A DNA stretch of 64,000 bases, taken from positions 269,119-333,118 of the forward strand of contig JACPOK010000037.1 of NCBI GenBank assembly GCA_016191525.1. The letters run 5' to 3'. The notes under the pieces are model-generated. The model made no database searches, was not told the DNA's origin, and saw only the letters and a list, made by a program, of their open reading frames with translations. Positions 35,841 to 44,696 of the stretch are shown here, piece by piece. Source of the stretch: Burkholderiales bacterium. Its GTDB lineage: Bacteria; Pseudomonadota; Gammaproteobacteria; Burkholderiales; Burkholderiaceae_C. The translations under genes and the position numbers were made by a program. Each line of letters begins with the position of its first letter. The first letter of the stretch is position 1.

Positions 35841-36842
<1,002 letters not shown>

Positions 36843-36852
36843 CTTCATAGGC

Positions 36853-36858
36853 TATAAT
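36853..36858 (+). promoter_or_regulatory. -10 box for rpmB-rpmG
   Basis: Consensus TATAAT just after the trxB stop. No strong -35 at the usual distance. Implies an rpmB leader of about 110 nt. Confidence 0.55.
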
Positions 36859-36912
36859 TTAGGGCTCTGCTGGATTTCCAGCCGGTAACCGCCCCCGTAA
36901 TGGGCGAGGTGA

Positions 36913-36958
36913 GGCCAGTCATTAAGCAAACGCCTGGCGTTTGCGGTGAGTGACGGCC
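36913..36958 (+). ncRNA. structured 5' leader upstream of rpmB
   Basis: Nested helices: inner perfect stem CAAACGCC/GGCGTTTG (36927-36934 / 36936-36943); outer GGCC-A-GTCA (36913-36921) pairing with TGACGGCC (36951-36958), one bulged A. It lies between the -10 box and the rpmB Shine-Dalgarno, where ribosomal-protein leaders that autoregulate are found. Not matched to a named family. Confidence 0.45.
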
Positions 36959-36977
36959 GGTTTTTAGGAGTGCTGCA

Positions 36978-37211
36978 ATGGCACGCGTCTGCGAAGTCAC
37001 GGGCAAGGGCCCGATGGTGGGAAACAACGTTTCCCACGCCAACAACAAAACCAAGCGCCGGTTCATGCCGAACCTGCAATACCGCCGTTTCTGGGTCGAG
37101 ACTGAAAACCGCTGGGTTCGCCTGCGCATCAGCAATGCGGGCCTGCGCCTGATCGACAAGAACGGCATTGACAGCGTGCTGGCGGACCTTCGTGCCCGCG
37201 GCCAGGCTTAA
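36978..37211 (+). CDS. rpmB: 50S ribosomal protein L28
   Basis: 77 residues, [20 protein letters not shown] at the N-terminus, then KTKRRF and [16 protein letters not shown], diagnostic for L28. AGGAG lies 9 nt before the ATG. Located 11 bp before rpmG, the usual bacterial pair. Confidence 0.98.
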   Translation: MARVCEVTGKGPMVGNNVSHANNKTKRRFMPNLQYRRFWVETENRWVRLRISNAGLRLIDKNGIDSVLADLRARGQA

Positions 37212-37222
37212 GGAGCACCACC

Positions 37223-37393
37223 ATGGCAAGCAAAGGCGGACGCGAAAAGATCAAGCTGGAATCCACTGCGGGTACCGGCCACTTCTACACCACCAGCAAG
37301 AACAAGAAAACCATGCCCGAGAAAATGGCGATCATGAAGTTTGATCCCAAGGCTCGCAAGCACGTCGAATACAAAGAAACGAAGCTGAAGTAA
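37223..37393 (+). CDS. rpmG: 50S ribosomal protein L33
   Basis: 56 residues, [20 protein letters not shown] then [14 protein letters not shown] and [17 protein letters not shown]. The zinc-ribbon cysteines are absent (the C-minus form), as in most proteobacteria. AAGGAG precedes the start. Followed 20 bp later by a strong terminator. Confidence 0.98.
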   Translation: MASKGGREKIKLESTAGTGHFYTTSKNKKTMPEKMAIMKFDPKARKHVEYKETKLK

Positions 37394-37413
37394 ATTCAGC
37401 CGCACAAGAAAAA

Positions 37414-37436
37414 GCCCCGCGACGCGGGGCTTTTTT
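37414..37436. terminator. Rho-independent terminator after rpmG
   Basis: GCCCCGC-GAC-GCGGGGC followed by TTTTTT; preceded by AAAAA, so it could also work on the other strand. Confidence 0.9.
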
Positions 37437-37532
37437 ATTGCCGGGCCGACAACGCGTGCTTGTCCGACACGGCTTGCTCAGCGTTTGCCGGAACATGGCT
37501 TCCAGGCATTCCCGCCTCGCACTGGAGCAGAC

Positions 37533-37925
37533 ATGAGCATTCTCGGCAACATCTTCAACAAGATCTTCCATCGCGGCGATGCAGCCGCAGCCACCACCGC
37601 CGCCCCCTCCGGCGCTGACGCGGCCGCCGCCGGTGCCGCGGCCCAGGCCTCTGCGGCGGCGGCAGCCCCTGTCGATGTCGAAGCCGTGCTCAACGGGATG
37701 GCTGCCAAGAACCCGCAAAAACTGAACTGGCGCACCTCCATCGTCGACCTGATGAAGCTGCTGGACATGGACAGCAGCCTGCAGGAGCGCAAGGAACTGG
37801 CCACCGAGCTGGGCTACACCGGCGCCAAGGACGGGTCGGCCGAAATGAACCTCTGGCTGCACAAGCAGGTGATGAACAAGCTGGCCGCCAACGGCGGCAA
37901 GGTGCCGGCCGAACTGCGGGATTAG
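37533..37925 (+). CDS. DUF3597 family protein
   Basis: 130 residues from ATG 37533 with GGAG upstream. Short N-terminal MSILGNIFNKIFHRG, an Ala-rich low-complexity linker (about 20-50), then the conserved DUF3597 part: LNWRTSIVDLMKLLDMDSSL, RKELATELGYTG and WLHKQVMNKLAANGGKVP. Small soluble helical protein of unknown function in many Burkholderiales. Bounded by terminators on both sides, so monocistronic. Confidence 0.88.
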   Translation: MSILGNIFNKIFHRGDAAAATTAAPSGADAAAAGAAAQASAAAAAPVDVEAVLNGMAAKNPQKLNWRTSIVDLMKLLDMDSSLQERKELATELGYTGAKDGSAEMNLWLHKQVMNKLAANGGKVPAELRD

Positions 37926-37941
37926 CGCTTCGCCAACACGG

Positions 37942-37970
37942 AAAAAAGCCCCGCAAGCGGGGCTTTTTTC
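37942..37970. terminator. bidirectional terminator between DUF3597 and desaturase genes
   Basis: AAAAAA-GCCCCGC-AA-GCGGGGC-TTTTTT, symmetrical, placed between the two convergent genes and fit to stop both transcripts. Confidence 0.9.
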
Positions 37971-37989
37971 TTGGGGCCTGCGGCGCTGG

Positions 37990-39204
37990 TTATGCGTGGG
38001 CAGCGCGCAGCTTCATGGAGAACTGGCGCAGCGCCTCGATGCCGCTTTCCTCAGCCCGGTGGCACCAGGCGGCCAGGTCGGCAGCCAGCTGCTCGCGCGA
38101 CTGGTTCGTGTTCAGCCACATCTGGCGCAGTTCCTCGCGCATGGTCACCATCTTGTCCAGCACCGGGTGGGCGGCACGGGCCTGGGCCAGGTGCGGGCGG
38201 GCAGCCGCCGGCACCTTGTCGTCGTCGCGGTGCAGCCAGCGCTTGGCGGCCTTCAGCGGCGACAGGTCGGCGCCTTTTTCCTTGAGCAGCGCAATCTCGC
38301 CCTTGCAGGCCTGGCGCATCTCGCGGGCATAGCCGGCCATGACTTCGTAGCGGTTCGCGATCAGCGCTTCCAGAGTCTTCTCGTCGGCCACGGGCTTGAT
38401 GGCGCCCAGCTGCATTTTCGGCACGGTCTTCTTGACCTTGGCCCAGCCGATCTTCTCCATCAGCGAGATGTAGAACCAGCCGATGTCGAACTCGTACTTC
38501 TTCACCGAGAACCGGGCCGACGTGGGGTAGGTGTGGTGGTTGTTGTGCAGCTCTTCGCCGCCGATGATGATGCCCCAGAAGGAGACATTGGTGCTGGCAT
38601 CCGGGGACTCGAAGTTGCGGTAGCCCCAGTAGTGTCCGATGCCGTTGATCACGCCGGTGGCCATGACCGGGATCCAGGCCATCTGCACGGCCCAGACGGC
38701 CAGGCCGATGGCGCCGAAGAAGGCGACATTGATGATCAGCATCAGGCCCACGCCCTGCCAGCTGTAGCGCGTGTACAGGTTGCGCTCGATCCAGTCGTCC
38801 GGCGTGCCGGTGCCGTACTTGGTCATCGTCTCGGCGTTCTTCGATTCGGCGCGGTACAGCTCAACGCCTTCGAGCAGCAGCTTTTTCAGGCCGCGCGTCT
38901 GGGGGCTGTGGGGATCTTCCTCCGTCTCGACCTTGGCGTGGTGCTTGCGGTGGATGGCCACAAATTCCTTGGTGACCATGCCGGTGCCCAGCCACATCCA
39001 CAGGCGAAAGAAGTGGAACGGGATGGGGCCCAGGTCGAGCGCGCGATGCGACTGCGAGCGGTGCAGGAAGATGGTGACGCCGGCGATGGTGATGTGCGTG
39101 GTGACCAGCGTGTACAGAACAATCTGCCACCAGGCAAAGCCAAGCAGGCCATTGCTGAGCCAGTCAATCGCCGCGTTCAGCACGGCCCAATCGGGAAGCA
39201 ACAT
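37990..39204 (-). CDS. acyl-CoA/acyl-lipid delta-9 fatty acid desaturase
   Basis: 404-residue integral membrane diiron desaturase. The three His boxes are HRSQSH (about 48-53), HRKHH (about 85-89) and HNNHH (about 218-222). Hydrophobic segments flank them. The C-terminal 130 residues form a soluble helical extension not needed for the core fold. Introduces a double bond into fatty acyl chains for membrane fluidity. Lies downstream (convergent) of DUF3597. Confidence 0.9.
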   Translation of the reverse strand: MLLPDWAVLNAAIDWLSNGLLGFAWWQIVLYTLVTTHITIAGVTIFLHRSQSHRALDLGPIPFHFFRLWMWLGTGMVTKEFVAIHRKHHAKVETEEDPHSPQTRGLKKLLLEGVELYRAESKNAETMTKYGTGTPDDWIERNLYTRYSWQGVGLMLIINVAFFGAIGLAVWAVQMAWIPVMATGVINGIGHYWGYRNFESPDASTNVSFWGIIIGGEELHNNHHTYPTSARFSVKKYEFDIGWFYISLMEKIGWAKVKKTVPKMQLGAIKPVADEKTLEALIANRYEVMAGYAREMRQACKGEIALLKEKGADLSPLKAAKRWLHRDDDKVPAAARPHLAQARAAHPVLDKMVTMREELRQMWLNTNQSREQLAADLAAWCHRAEESGIEALRQFSMKLRAAHA

Positions 39205-39332
39205 AGGGGTGGGGTCTCTCTCAAAAACGAACAGCCAGGGGAAACTGCTTATGGTTTGACCCTATTTTACGGTGAGGGGGCCAAAAGCAAGCTGTGGTTA
39301 ACCACAGCCGGGCCTCAATCGGCCCTAAACGT

Positions 39333-40604
39333 CTAGTTTTTCACCCATGCCGCGGCGAAGAATCCGTCCGTGGCATGCCGGTGCGGCCACAAGCGAAGAT
39401 ATTGCTGGCCGCTCTCGCCGCCACTGCAGAGGCTGGCCGCAGCCTCCACCTTCAGATTGGACAGGATCTCCCCCACCGGAAGTGGAGTGAACTCCTTATT
39501 GGCCTCCCCAAATGCCTGCGCAATGGCCTCGTTTTCCTGCGGCAGGATGCTGCAGGTGGCATACAGCAGGCGCCCGCCCGGCTTGAGCAGGCGCGCCGCG
39601 CTTTGCAGGATGGCCGCCTGCTTGGCCGCCAGCTCCTCGACAGACTGCGGCGACTGGCGCCACTTCAGGTCGGGGTTGCGGCGCAGCGTGCCCAGGCCCG
39701 AGCACGGCGCATCGACGATGACGCGGTCTATCTTGCCCGCCAGCCGTTTGATGCGCTCGTCGCGCTCATGCGCGATCGCCGCCGGATGCACGTTGGACAG
39801 CTTGCTGCGCGCCAGCCGCGGCTTGAGCGCGTCCAGCCGGTGGGCCGAGGTGTCGAATGCGTACAGCCGGCCAGTGTTGCGCATGGTCGCGCCTATGGCC
39901 AGCGTCTTGCCGCCGGCGCCGGCGCAGAAGTCCACCACCATCTCGCCGCGCTTGGCATCCAGCAGCAGCGCCAGCAGCTGCGAGCCTTCGTCCTGCACCT
40001 CGATGGCTCCGCGCGCGAACACATCCACCTTGGTCAGCATCGGCTTGTCCGCGAGCCGCAGGCCCCAGGGCGAGTACGGCGTGGCCTGCGACTTGATGCC
40101 GGCGGCCGTGAGTTCCTTCTGCACGTCGGGGCGCTTGTCATTGAGCGTGTTGACGCGCAGGTCCAGCGGCGCCGGCTGGTTCATGGCTTCCACCAGCGGC
40201 CAGAATTCCGCGCCCAGCTGGTCTTTCAGCGGCTGCACCAGCCATTCGGGCAGGTTGTGGCGGTGCCGCTCCATCAGGTCTTCGGTCTTGACGGCGTCGC
40301 ACTGGTCCAGCCAGTTCTTTTCCTGGTCGGAGAGCGCGCTCTTGAGGAAATCGCGCGGGCCATGAAAGCCCAGGATGGCCAGGCGCCGCTCCTTGGGCCC
40401 GCTGCCCGACGGCGCGAAATGGTCGAAGCGCAGCTTGTTGCGCAGCACGGTGTAGACGGTCTCGGCCAGCGTGGCGCGCTCGCGCGGGCCCAGGGTGCGG
40501 TTGTCGCGGAAATAGCGCGAGACGATGGAATCGGCGGGGTGGTCGAACTTGAGGGTGAGCTTGACGAGTTCGGCGCAGGCGTCAAGCAGGGCTTTAGGAT
40601 GCAT
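39333..40604 (-). CDS. RsmB/NOP family rRNA (cytosine-5) methyltransferase
   Basis: 423 residues from ATG 40604. SAM site VVDFCAGAGGKTLAIG, catalytic PC motif IVDAPCSGLGTLRRNPDLKW and second Cys in ATCSILPQEN match the m5C RNA methyltransferase family. The N-terminal part resembles the NusB-like RNA-binding domain of RsmB. It sits divergent from the DUF1653 gene. RsmB itself usually sits beside fmt/def, so a paralogue (RsmF-like target) is possible. Confidence 0.85.
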   Translation of the reverse strand: MHPKALLDACAELVKLTLKFDHPADSIVSRYFRDNRTLGPRERATLAETVYTVLRNKLRFDHFAPSGSGPKERRLAILGFHGPRDFLKSALSDQEKNWLDQCDAVKTEDLMERHRHNLPEWLVQPLKDQLGAEFWPLVEAMNQPAPLDLRVNTLNDKRPDVQKELTAAGIKSQATPYSPWGLRLADKPMLTKVDVFARGAIEVQDEGSQLLALLLDAKRGEMVVDFCAGAGGKTLAIGATMRNTGRLYAFDTSAHRLDALKPRLARSKLSNVHPAAIAHERDERIKRLAGKIDRVIVDAPCSGLGTLRRNPDLKWRQSPQSVEELAAKQAAILQSAARLLKPGGRLLYATCSILPQENEAIAQAFGEANKEFTPLPVGEILSNLKVEAAASLCSGGESGQQYLRLWPHRHATDGFFAAAWVKN

Positions 40605-40647
40605 GGGCGTATTGTCCCATCGCACCCCTTCACTGCACCCGCACACC

Positions 40648-40962
40648 ATGCCCGACGGATCACTTCCCCCGCTTGTCGAAACCCCGCCCGGGCGCTATCG
40701 CCATTACAAGGGGCTGCTGTACGAGGTGGTGGGCACCGTGCGCCACAGCGAAACGCTGGAGCCGATGACGCTGTACCGTGCGCTGTACGGCGAACACGGC
40801 CTGTGGGTGAGGCCGGCCGCGATGTTCAACGAAGAGGTGGTGATCGCCGGCGTGCGGCACTGCGATTCACCCCCGTCCAGAGCTGAATCGGCCTGCAGAG
40901 CGCGCCAGTTGTGCTTAAGCCGCTACAAATTCGGTAGCAATGCGGCAATCGCGAGCGGATAG
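40648..40962 (+). CDS. DUF1653 family protein with repeat-derived C-terminal tail
   Basis: 104 residues. Residues 1-70 match DUF1653 (RYRHYKGLLYEVVGTVRHSE, then LYRALYGEHGLWVRPAAMF). Past residue 80 the frame runs through interspersed repeat copy C and gives a basic tail ([15 protein letters not shown]) unlike the family. The stop lies 40 bp inside the convergent purN gene. The original end was probably replaced by the repeat. Family function unknown; DUF1653 is a small PUA/ASCH-like beta protein. Confidence 0.8.
   Translation: MPDGSLPPLVETPPGRYRHYKGLLYEVVGTVRHSETLEPMTLYRALYGEHGLWVRPAAMFNEEVVIAGVRHCDSPPSRAESACRARQLCLSRYKFGSNAAIASG
40886..40938 (+). repeat. interspersed repeat copy C
   Basis: AATCGGCCTGCAGAGCGCGC, then CAGTTGTGCTTAAGCC and the hairpin GCTAC-AAATTCG-GTAGC. 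Supplies the tail of DUF1653 (plus strand) and the stop codon of purN (minus strand). Confidence 0.8.
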
Positions 40963-41504
40963 ATCTGGTGTTCCTGCGTGAGCACGCGCGCAGCCAGCGT
41001 GTCCGCGGTGTCGCCCGCCATGATGGGCACCGCCGCCTGTTCCAGGATGGGCCCGTGGTCCAGCTCCGAAGTCACCTGGTGCACCGTGGCGCCGCCGAAG
41101 CGGCAGCCGGCGTCGATGGCGCGCTGGTGTGTGTGCAGGCCGGGAAAGGCCGGCAGCAGCGAGGGGTGGATGTTGATCAGCCGCCCTTCGTAGCGTGCCA
41201 CGAAAGCCGGCGTGAGGATGCGCATGAAGCCGGCCAGCACCACCAGCGAGGGCTGGCGCCGGTCGATCGCCGCGGCCAGCTCGGCGTCGAAGGCTTCGCG
41301 GGTGGCAAAGCGCTTGTGGTCCACCACCTCGGTGGCCACCATCTGCTCGCGCGCGAGCTGCAGGCCGCCCGCGTCGGCGCGGTTGCTGATCACCGCCGCC
41401 ACCTGCGCGTCCAGCGTCTTGCGCCAGTTGCCCTGCTGCGCGGCGCGCAGGATGGCCGCCATGTTGGAGCCGCCGCCAGAGATCAGAATCACGATGTTCT
41501 TCAT
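40923..41504 (-). CDS. purN: phosphoribosylglycinamide formyltransferase
   Basis: 193 residues. Transfers formyl from 10-formyl-THF to GAR in purine synthesis. [16 protein letters not shown] at the N-terminus, the active-site region [17 protein letters not shown] and the catalytic Asp in TSELDHGPI are all present. The last residue (IAALLPNL) and stop fall in repeat copy C. Length is slightly short, within family range. Confidence 0.95.
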   Translation of the reverse strand: MKNIVILISGGGSNMAAILRAAQQGNWRKTLDAQVAAVISNRADAGGLQLAREQMVATEVVDHKRFATREAFDAELAAAIDRRQPSLVVLAGFMRILTPAFVARYEGRLINIHPSLLPAFPGLHTHQRAIDAGCRFGGATVHQVTSELDHGPILEQAAVPIMAGDTADTLAARVLTQEHQIYPLAIAALLPNL

Positions 41505-41523
41505 TTCCGGTAATTATCCCGCC

Positions 41524-42201
41524 ATGCCGCTGCGCCCCCTCTCGCCGACCGAAGCCCGCGTGCTGGGCACCCTGATGGAAAAAGCCCGCACGGTGCCCGA
41601 CAGTTATCCGCTCACGCTCAATTCGCTGGTCTCGGGCTGCAACCAGAAAAGCAGCCGCGAGCCGCTGATGAATGTGAGCGACGCCCAGGCGCAGGAAGCG
41701 CTGGACTCGCTCAAGCTGCTGTCGCTGGTGTTCGAATCCAGCGGCAGCCGCGTCGCACGCTGGGAACACAACTTCCAGCGATCGGTCGGCGTGCCGGAGC
41801 AATCAGCCGTGCTGCTGGGCCTGCTGATGCTGCGCGGGCCGCGGACAGCCGGCGAGCTGCGCATCAACAGCGAGCGCTGGTACCGCTTTGCCGACATCTC
41901 ATCGGTGGAGGCTTTCCTGGATGAGCTGCAGGAGCGCGCCGCTGAAAAGGGCGGCCCGCTGGTGGTGAAGCTGGCGCGAGCCGCAGGTATGCGCGAGCAG
42001 CGCTGGGCGCACCTGCTGTGCGGGCCAGTGGACGCGGGCCTGGCTCAGCAGGAAACGGATTCGGCAGCGGGCTCGCAATCCGGCGCCGCTGAACCTATGC
42101 TTGCGGCACGCGTGCAGGCGCTCGAAAACGAAGTCGCGTCACTTCGTTCTGCGGTGCAAAACCTGTGCGAACAACTCGGGCTGTCGCCACCCCGACAGTG
42201 A
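41524..42201 (+). CDS. yceH: YceH family (DUF480) protein
   Basis: 225 residues, ATG 41524. Tandem winged-helix domains: [40 protein letters not shown] and [17 protein letters not shown] are family hallmarks. The C-terminus is a coiled coil ([19 protein letters not shown]). The family's role is unproven. Divergent from purN with only 19 bp between starts. Confidence 0.9.
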   Translation: MPLRPLSPTEARVLGTLMEKARTVPDSYPLTLNSLVSGCNQKSSREPLMNVSDAQAQEALDSLKLLSLVFESSGSRVARWEHNFQRSVGVPEQSAVLLGLLMLRGPRTAGELRINSERWYRFADISSVEAFLDELQERAAEKGGPLVVKLARAAGMREQRWAHLLCGPVDAGLAQQETDSAAGSQSGAAEPMLAARVQALENEVASLRSAVQNLCEQLGLSPPRQ

Positions 42202-42247
42202 AATAGAACGACCGTGCTAATAATCAGGCCTGCTCTGGAGACACCTC

Positions 42248-43429
42248 ATGGATTTGGCATTCACCCCTGAAGAACAGAAGTTTCGCGAAGACATCCGCGC
42301 CTGGGTGCGCGAGGCTTTGCCCAAGGATATTTCGGACAAGGTCCACAACGCGCTGCGCCTGACGCGTGACGACATGCAACGATGGGCGCGCATCCTCGGC
42401 AAGAAGGGCTGGCTGGGTTACGGCTGGCCCCAGCAGTTCGGCGGCCCCGGCTGGAACGCCATACAGAAACACCTGTTCGAGGAAGAGACCGCGCTGGCCG
42501 GTGCACCGCGCGTTGTGCCCTTCGGCCCCGTGATGGTGGCGCCGGTGATCATGGCCTTCGGCAGCCCCGAGCAGCAGCAGCGCTTCTTGCCCGGCATCGC
42601 CAGCGGCGAAGTGTGGTGGAGCCAGGGCTACAGCGAACCGGGCTCCGGCTCGGACCTCGCGTCGCTGAAGACGCGCGCCGAACGCAAGGGCGACAAGTAC
42701 ATCATCAACGGCCAGAAGACCTGGACCACGCTGGGCCAGTTCGGCGACTGGATGTTCAACCTGGTTCGCACCAGCACCGAGGGCAAGCCGCAGACCGGCA
42801 TCAGCTTCATCGTGCTGGACATGAAGTCCAAGGGCGTCACCGTGCGCCCGATCAAGCTGCTGGACGGCGAGTGCGAAGTCAACGAGGTGTTCTTCGACAA
42901 TGTGGAAGTGCCTGCCGAGAACCTGATCGGGGAGGAGAACAAGGGCTGGACCTACGCCAAGCACCTGCTGTCGCACGAGCGCACCAACATCGCCGACGTG
43001 AACCGAGCCAAGCGCGAACTGGAACGCCTCAAGCGCATCGCCAAAACGGAAGGCGTGTACGACGACCGGCGCTTCCGCGACGAGATCGCGCGGCTGGAAG
43101 TGGACGTGGTGGCGCTGGAGATGCTGGTGCTGCGTGTGCTGTCGGCCGAGAAGTCGGGCAAGAACTCGCTGGACATCGCCGGCCTGCTGAAGATCAAGGG
43201 CAGCGAAATCCAGCAGCGCTACAGCGAGCTGATGATGCTGGCCGCCGGCCCGTTCGCGCTGCCGCTGATCCACGAGGCGATGGAAGCCGGCTGGCAGGGC
43301 GACTTCCCCGGCGGCGTCATCGGCAACGCGCCGCTGGCCTCCACCTACTTCAACATGCGCAAGACCACCATCTACGGCGGCTCGAATGAAGTGCAACGCA
43401 ACATCGTTGCGCAAACCGTTCTTGGGTAA
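42248..43429 (+). CDS. pimC: acyl-CoA dehydrogenase, pimeloyl-CoA dehydrogenase large-subunit type
   Basis: 393 residues. FAD/acyl-CoA motifs WWSQGYSEPGSGSDLASLKT (about 119-138) and the C-terminal KTTIYGGSNEVQRNI. The usual catalytic Glu of YEGT is replaced (IYGGS). It is followed 49 bp later by a second, shorter acyl-CoA dehydrogenase, as in the PimCD pair, and such pairs can form mixed tetramers. Probable role is beta-oxidation of dicarboxylyl-, cyclic or branched acyl-CoA. Gene name by resemblance, not proof. Confidence 0.75.
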   Translation: MDLAFTPEEQKFREDIRAWVREALPKDISDKVHNALRLTRDDMQRWARILGKKGWLGYGWPQQFGGPGWNAIQKHLFEEETALAGAPRVVPFGPVMVAPVIMAFGSPEQQQRFLPGIASGEVWWSQGYSEPGSGSDLASLKTRAERKGDKYIINGQKTWTTLGQFGDWMFNLVRTSTEGKPQTGISFIVLDMKSKGVTVRPIKLLDGECEVNEVFFDNVEVPAENLIGEENKGWTYAKHLLSHERTNIADVNRAKRELERLKRIAKTEGVYDDRRFRDEIARLEVDVVALEMLVLRVLSAEKSGKNSLDIAGLLKIKGSEIQQRYSELMMLAAGPFALPLIHEAMEAGWQGDFPGGVIGNAPLASTYFNMRKTTIYGGSNEVQRNIVAQTVLG

Positions 43430-43433
43430 TTGC

Positions 43434-43457
43434 GGGTCAGATCTTCAGCTCTGACCC
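43434..43457. repeat. hairpin between paired acyl-CoA dehydrogenase genes
   Basis: GGGTCAGA, 8-nt loop, TCTGACCC: a perfect 8-bp stem in the 49-bp spacer. It lacks a T-run, so it is more likely an mRNA-stability or attenuating element, or a dispersed palindrome, than a terminator. Confidence 0.6.
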
Positions 43458-43478
43458 CAACTGATTAGGAAACTAGCT

Positions 43479-44594
43479 ATGGATTTCGATTTTTCCGACG
43501 ACCAGGAATCGCTGCGCGACGCCGTGCGCAAATGGGTGGACAAGGGCTACAGCTTCGAGCGCCGCCGCAAGGCCGCGGACGGCGAAGGCTTTGACCGCGC
43601 CGCCTACAACGAACTCGCCGAGCTCGGCCTGGCGGGCCTGTACATCTCCGAAGCCGATGGCGGCATGGGCATGGGCCCCATCGAAGGCATGGTGGTGATG
43701 GAAGAGCTGGGCCGCGGCATCGTGCTGGAACCGATGGCGCAGACCCTGATCGCCAGCGGCGTGATCAGCGCCTATGCTGGCGTCGAAGTGAAGTCGGCCT
43801 GGCTGCCGAAGATCGCTGGCGGCGAAGCGCTGGTGGTGCTCGCCTACCAGGAGCGCAAGGCGCGCTACCGCCTGGAAGTTTGCGAGACCACCGCCACCCA
43901 GGCCGGCGGCGGCTGGACCGTCACCGGCAACAAGAGCATCGTGCCGGTGGGCGACAAGGCCGATGCGTTCCTCGTGCCCGCCACAGCCAACGGCAAGATG
44001 GCCGTGTTCCTGGTGGAGCGCGGCACGTCCGGTGTGACGGCCAGGGGCTACGGCACGCAGGATGGCGCACGCGCCGCTGACGTGGCGTTCAAGTCCGCGC
44101 CGGCCACGCTGGTCACGCAGGACGGCCTCACCGCGCTGGAACACGCGGTCGACATCGGAATCGCCTGCGCCTGCGCCGAGGCCGTGGGCGTGCTGGACAA
44201 GACCATGCAGGCCACCGCCGAGTACATGAACACGCGCAAGCAGTTCGGTGTCGTGATCTCCAGCTTCCAGGCCCTGCGCCACCGCATGGCCGACATGAAG
44301 ATGCAGCAGGAACTGGCCCGCTCCATGAGCTACTACGCCAGCCTGAAGCTGAACGCACCGGCCGAAGAGCGCCGCCGCGCCATGGCGCGCGCCAAGTACC
44401 AGCTGGGCGTGGCCATGCGCTTCATCGGCCAGAACTCGGTGCAGCTGCATGGCGGCATCGGCGTGACCGACGAATACATCGGCAGCCACTACTTCCGCAA
44501 GCTGACGCAACTGGAGTTGACCTTCGGGGATACCCTGCACCAGCTGGGCGAAGTCTCGGAAAGAATGCAGGACACGGCCGGGGTATTTGCTTAA
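43479..44594 (+). CDS. pimD: acyl-CoA dehydrogenase, pimeloyl-CoA dehydrogenase small-subunit type
   Basis: 371 residues, start MDFDFSDDQESLRDAVRKWV with an AGGAAA upstream. The ACAD C-terminal domain is recognisable (NTRKQFGVVISSFQALRHRM, then QLHGGIGVTDEY). No YEGT motif. The middle domain is reduced compared with typical ACADs. Works with the preceding subunit; context offers no further enzymes of the pathway. Confidence 0.75.
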   Translation: MDFDFSDDQESLRDAVRKWVDKGYSFERRRKAADGEGFDRAAYNELAELGLAGLYISEADGGMGMGPIEGMVVMEELGRGIVLEPMAQTLIASGVISAYAGVEVKSAWLPKIAGGEALVVLAYQERKARYRLEVCETTATQAGGGWTVTGNKSIVPVGDKADAFLVPATANGKMAVFLVERGTSGVTARGYGTQDGARAADVAFKSAPATLVTQDGLTALEHAVDIGIACACAEAVGVLDKTMQATAEYMNTRKQFGVVISSFQALRHRMADMKMQQELARSMSYYASLKLNAPAEERRRAMARAKYQLGVAMRFIGQNSVQLHGGIGVTDEYIGSHYFRKLTQLELTFGDTLHQLGEVSERMQDTAGVFA

Positions 44595-44670
44595 CCCCCC
44601 GAAGCGGCCTGCGGCCGCCTCCCCCCAAGGGGCGCCACCAGCGGCCCGGCAAAGCCGGTTCCGCGGTGGC
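44595..44670. repeat. intergenic multi-palindrome repeat
   Basis: A run of inverted repeats: GCGGCC-TGC-GGCCGC, CCCC-AA-GGGG, CCGGC-AAA-GCCGG and GCCACC paired with GGTGGC. This type of element is frequent downstream of comamonad genes. Lies after pimD and may act as terminator or transcript stabiliser. Confidence 0.55.
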
Positions 44671-44696
44671 TCGCAAAAAAGGTAGGAGACAAGAAA

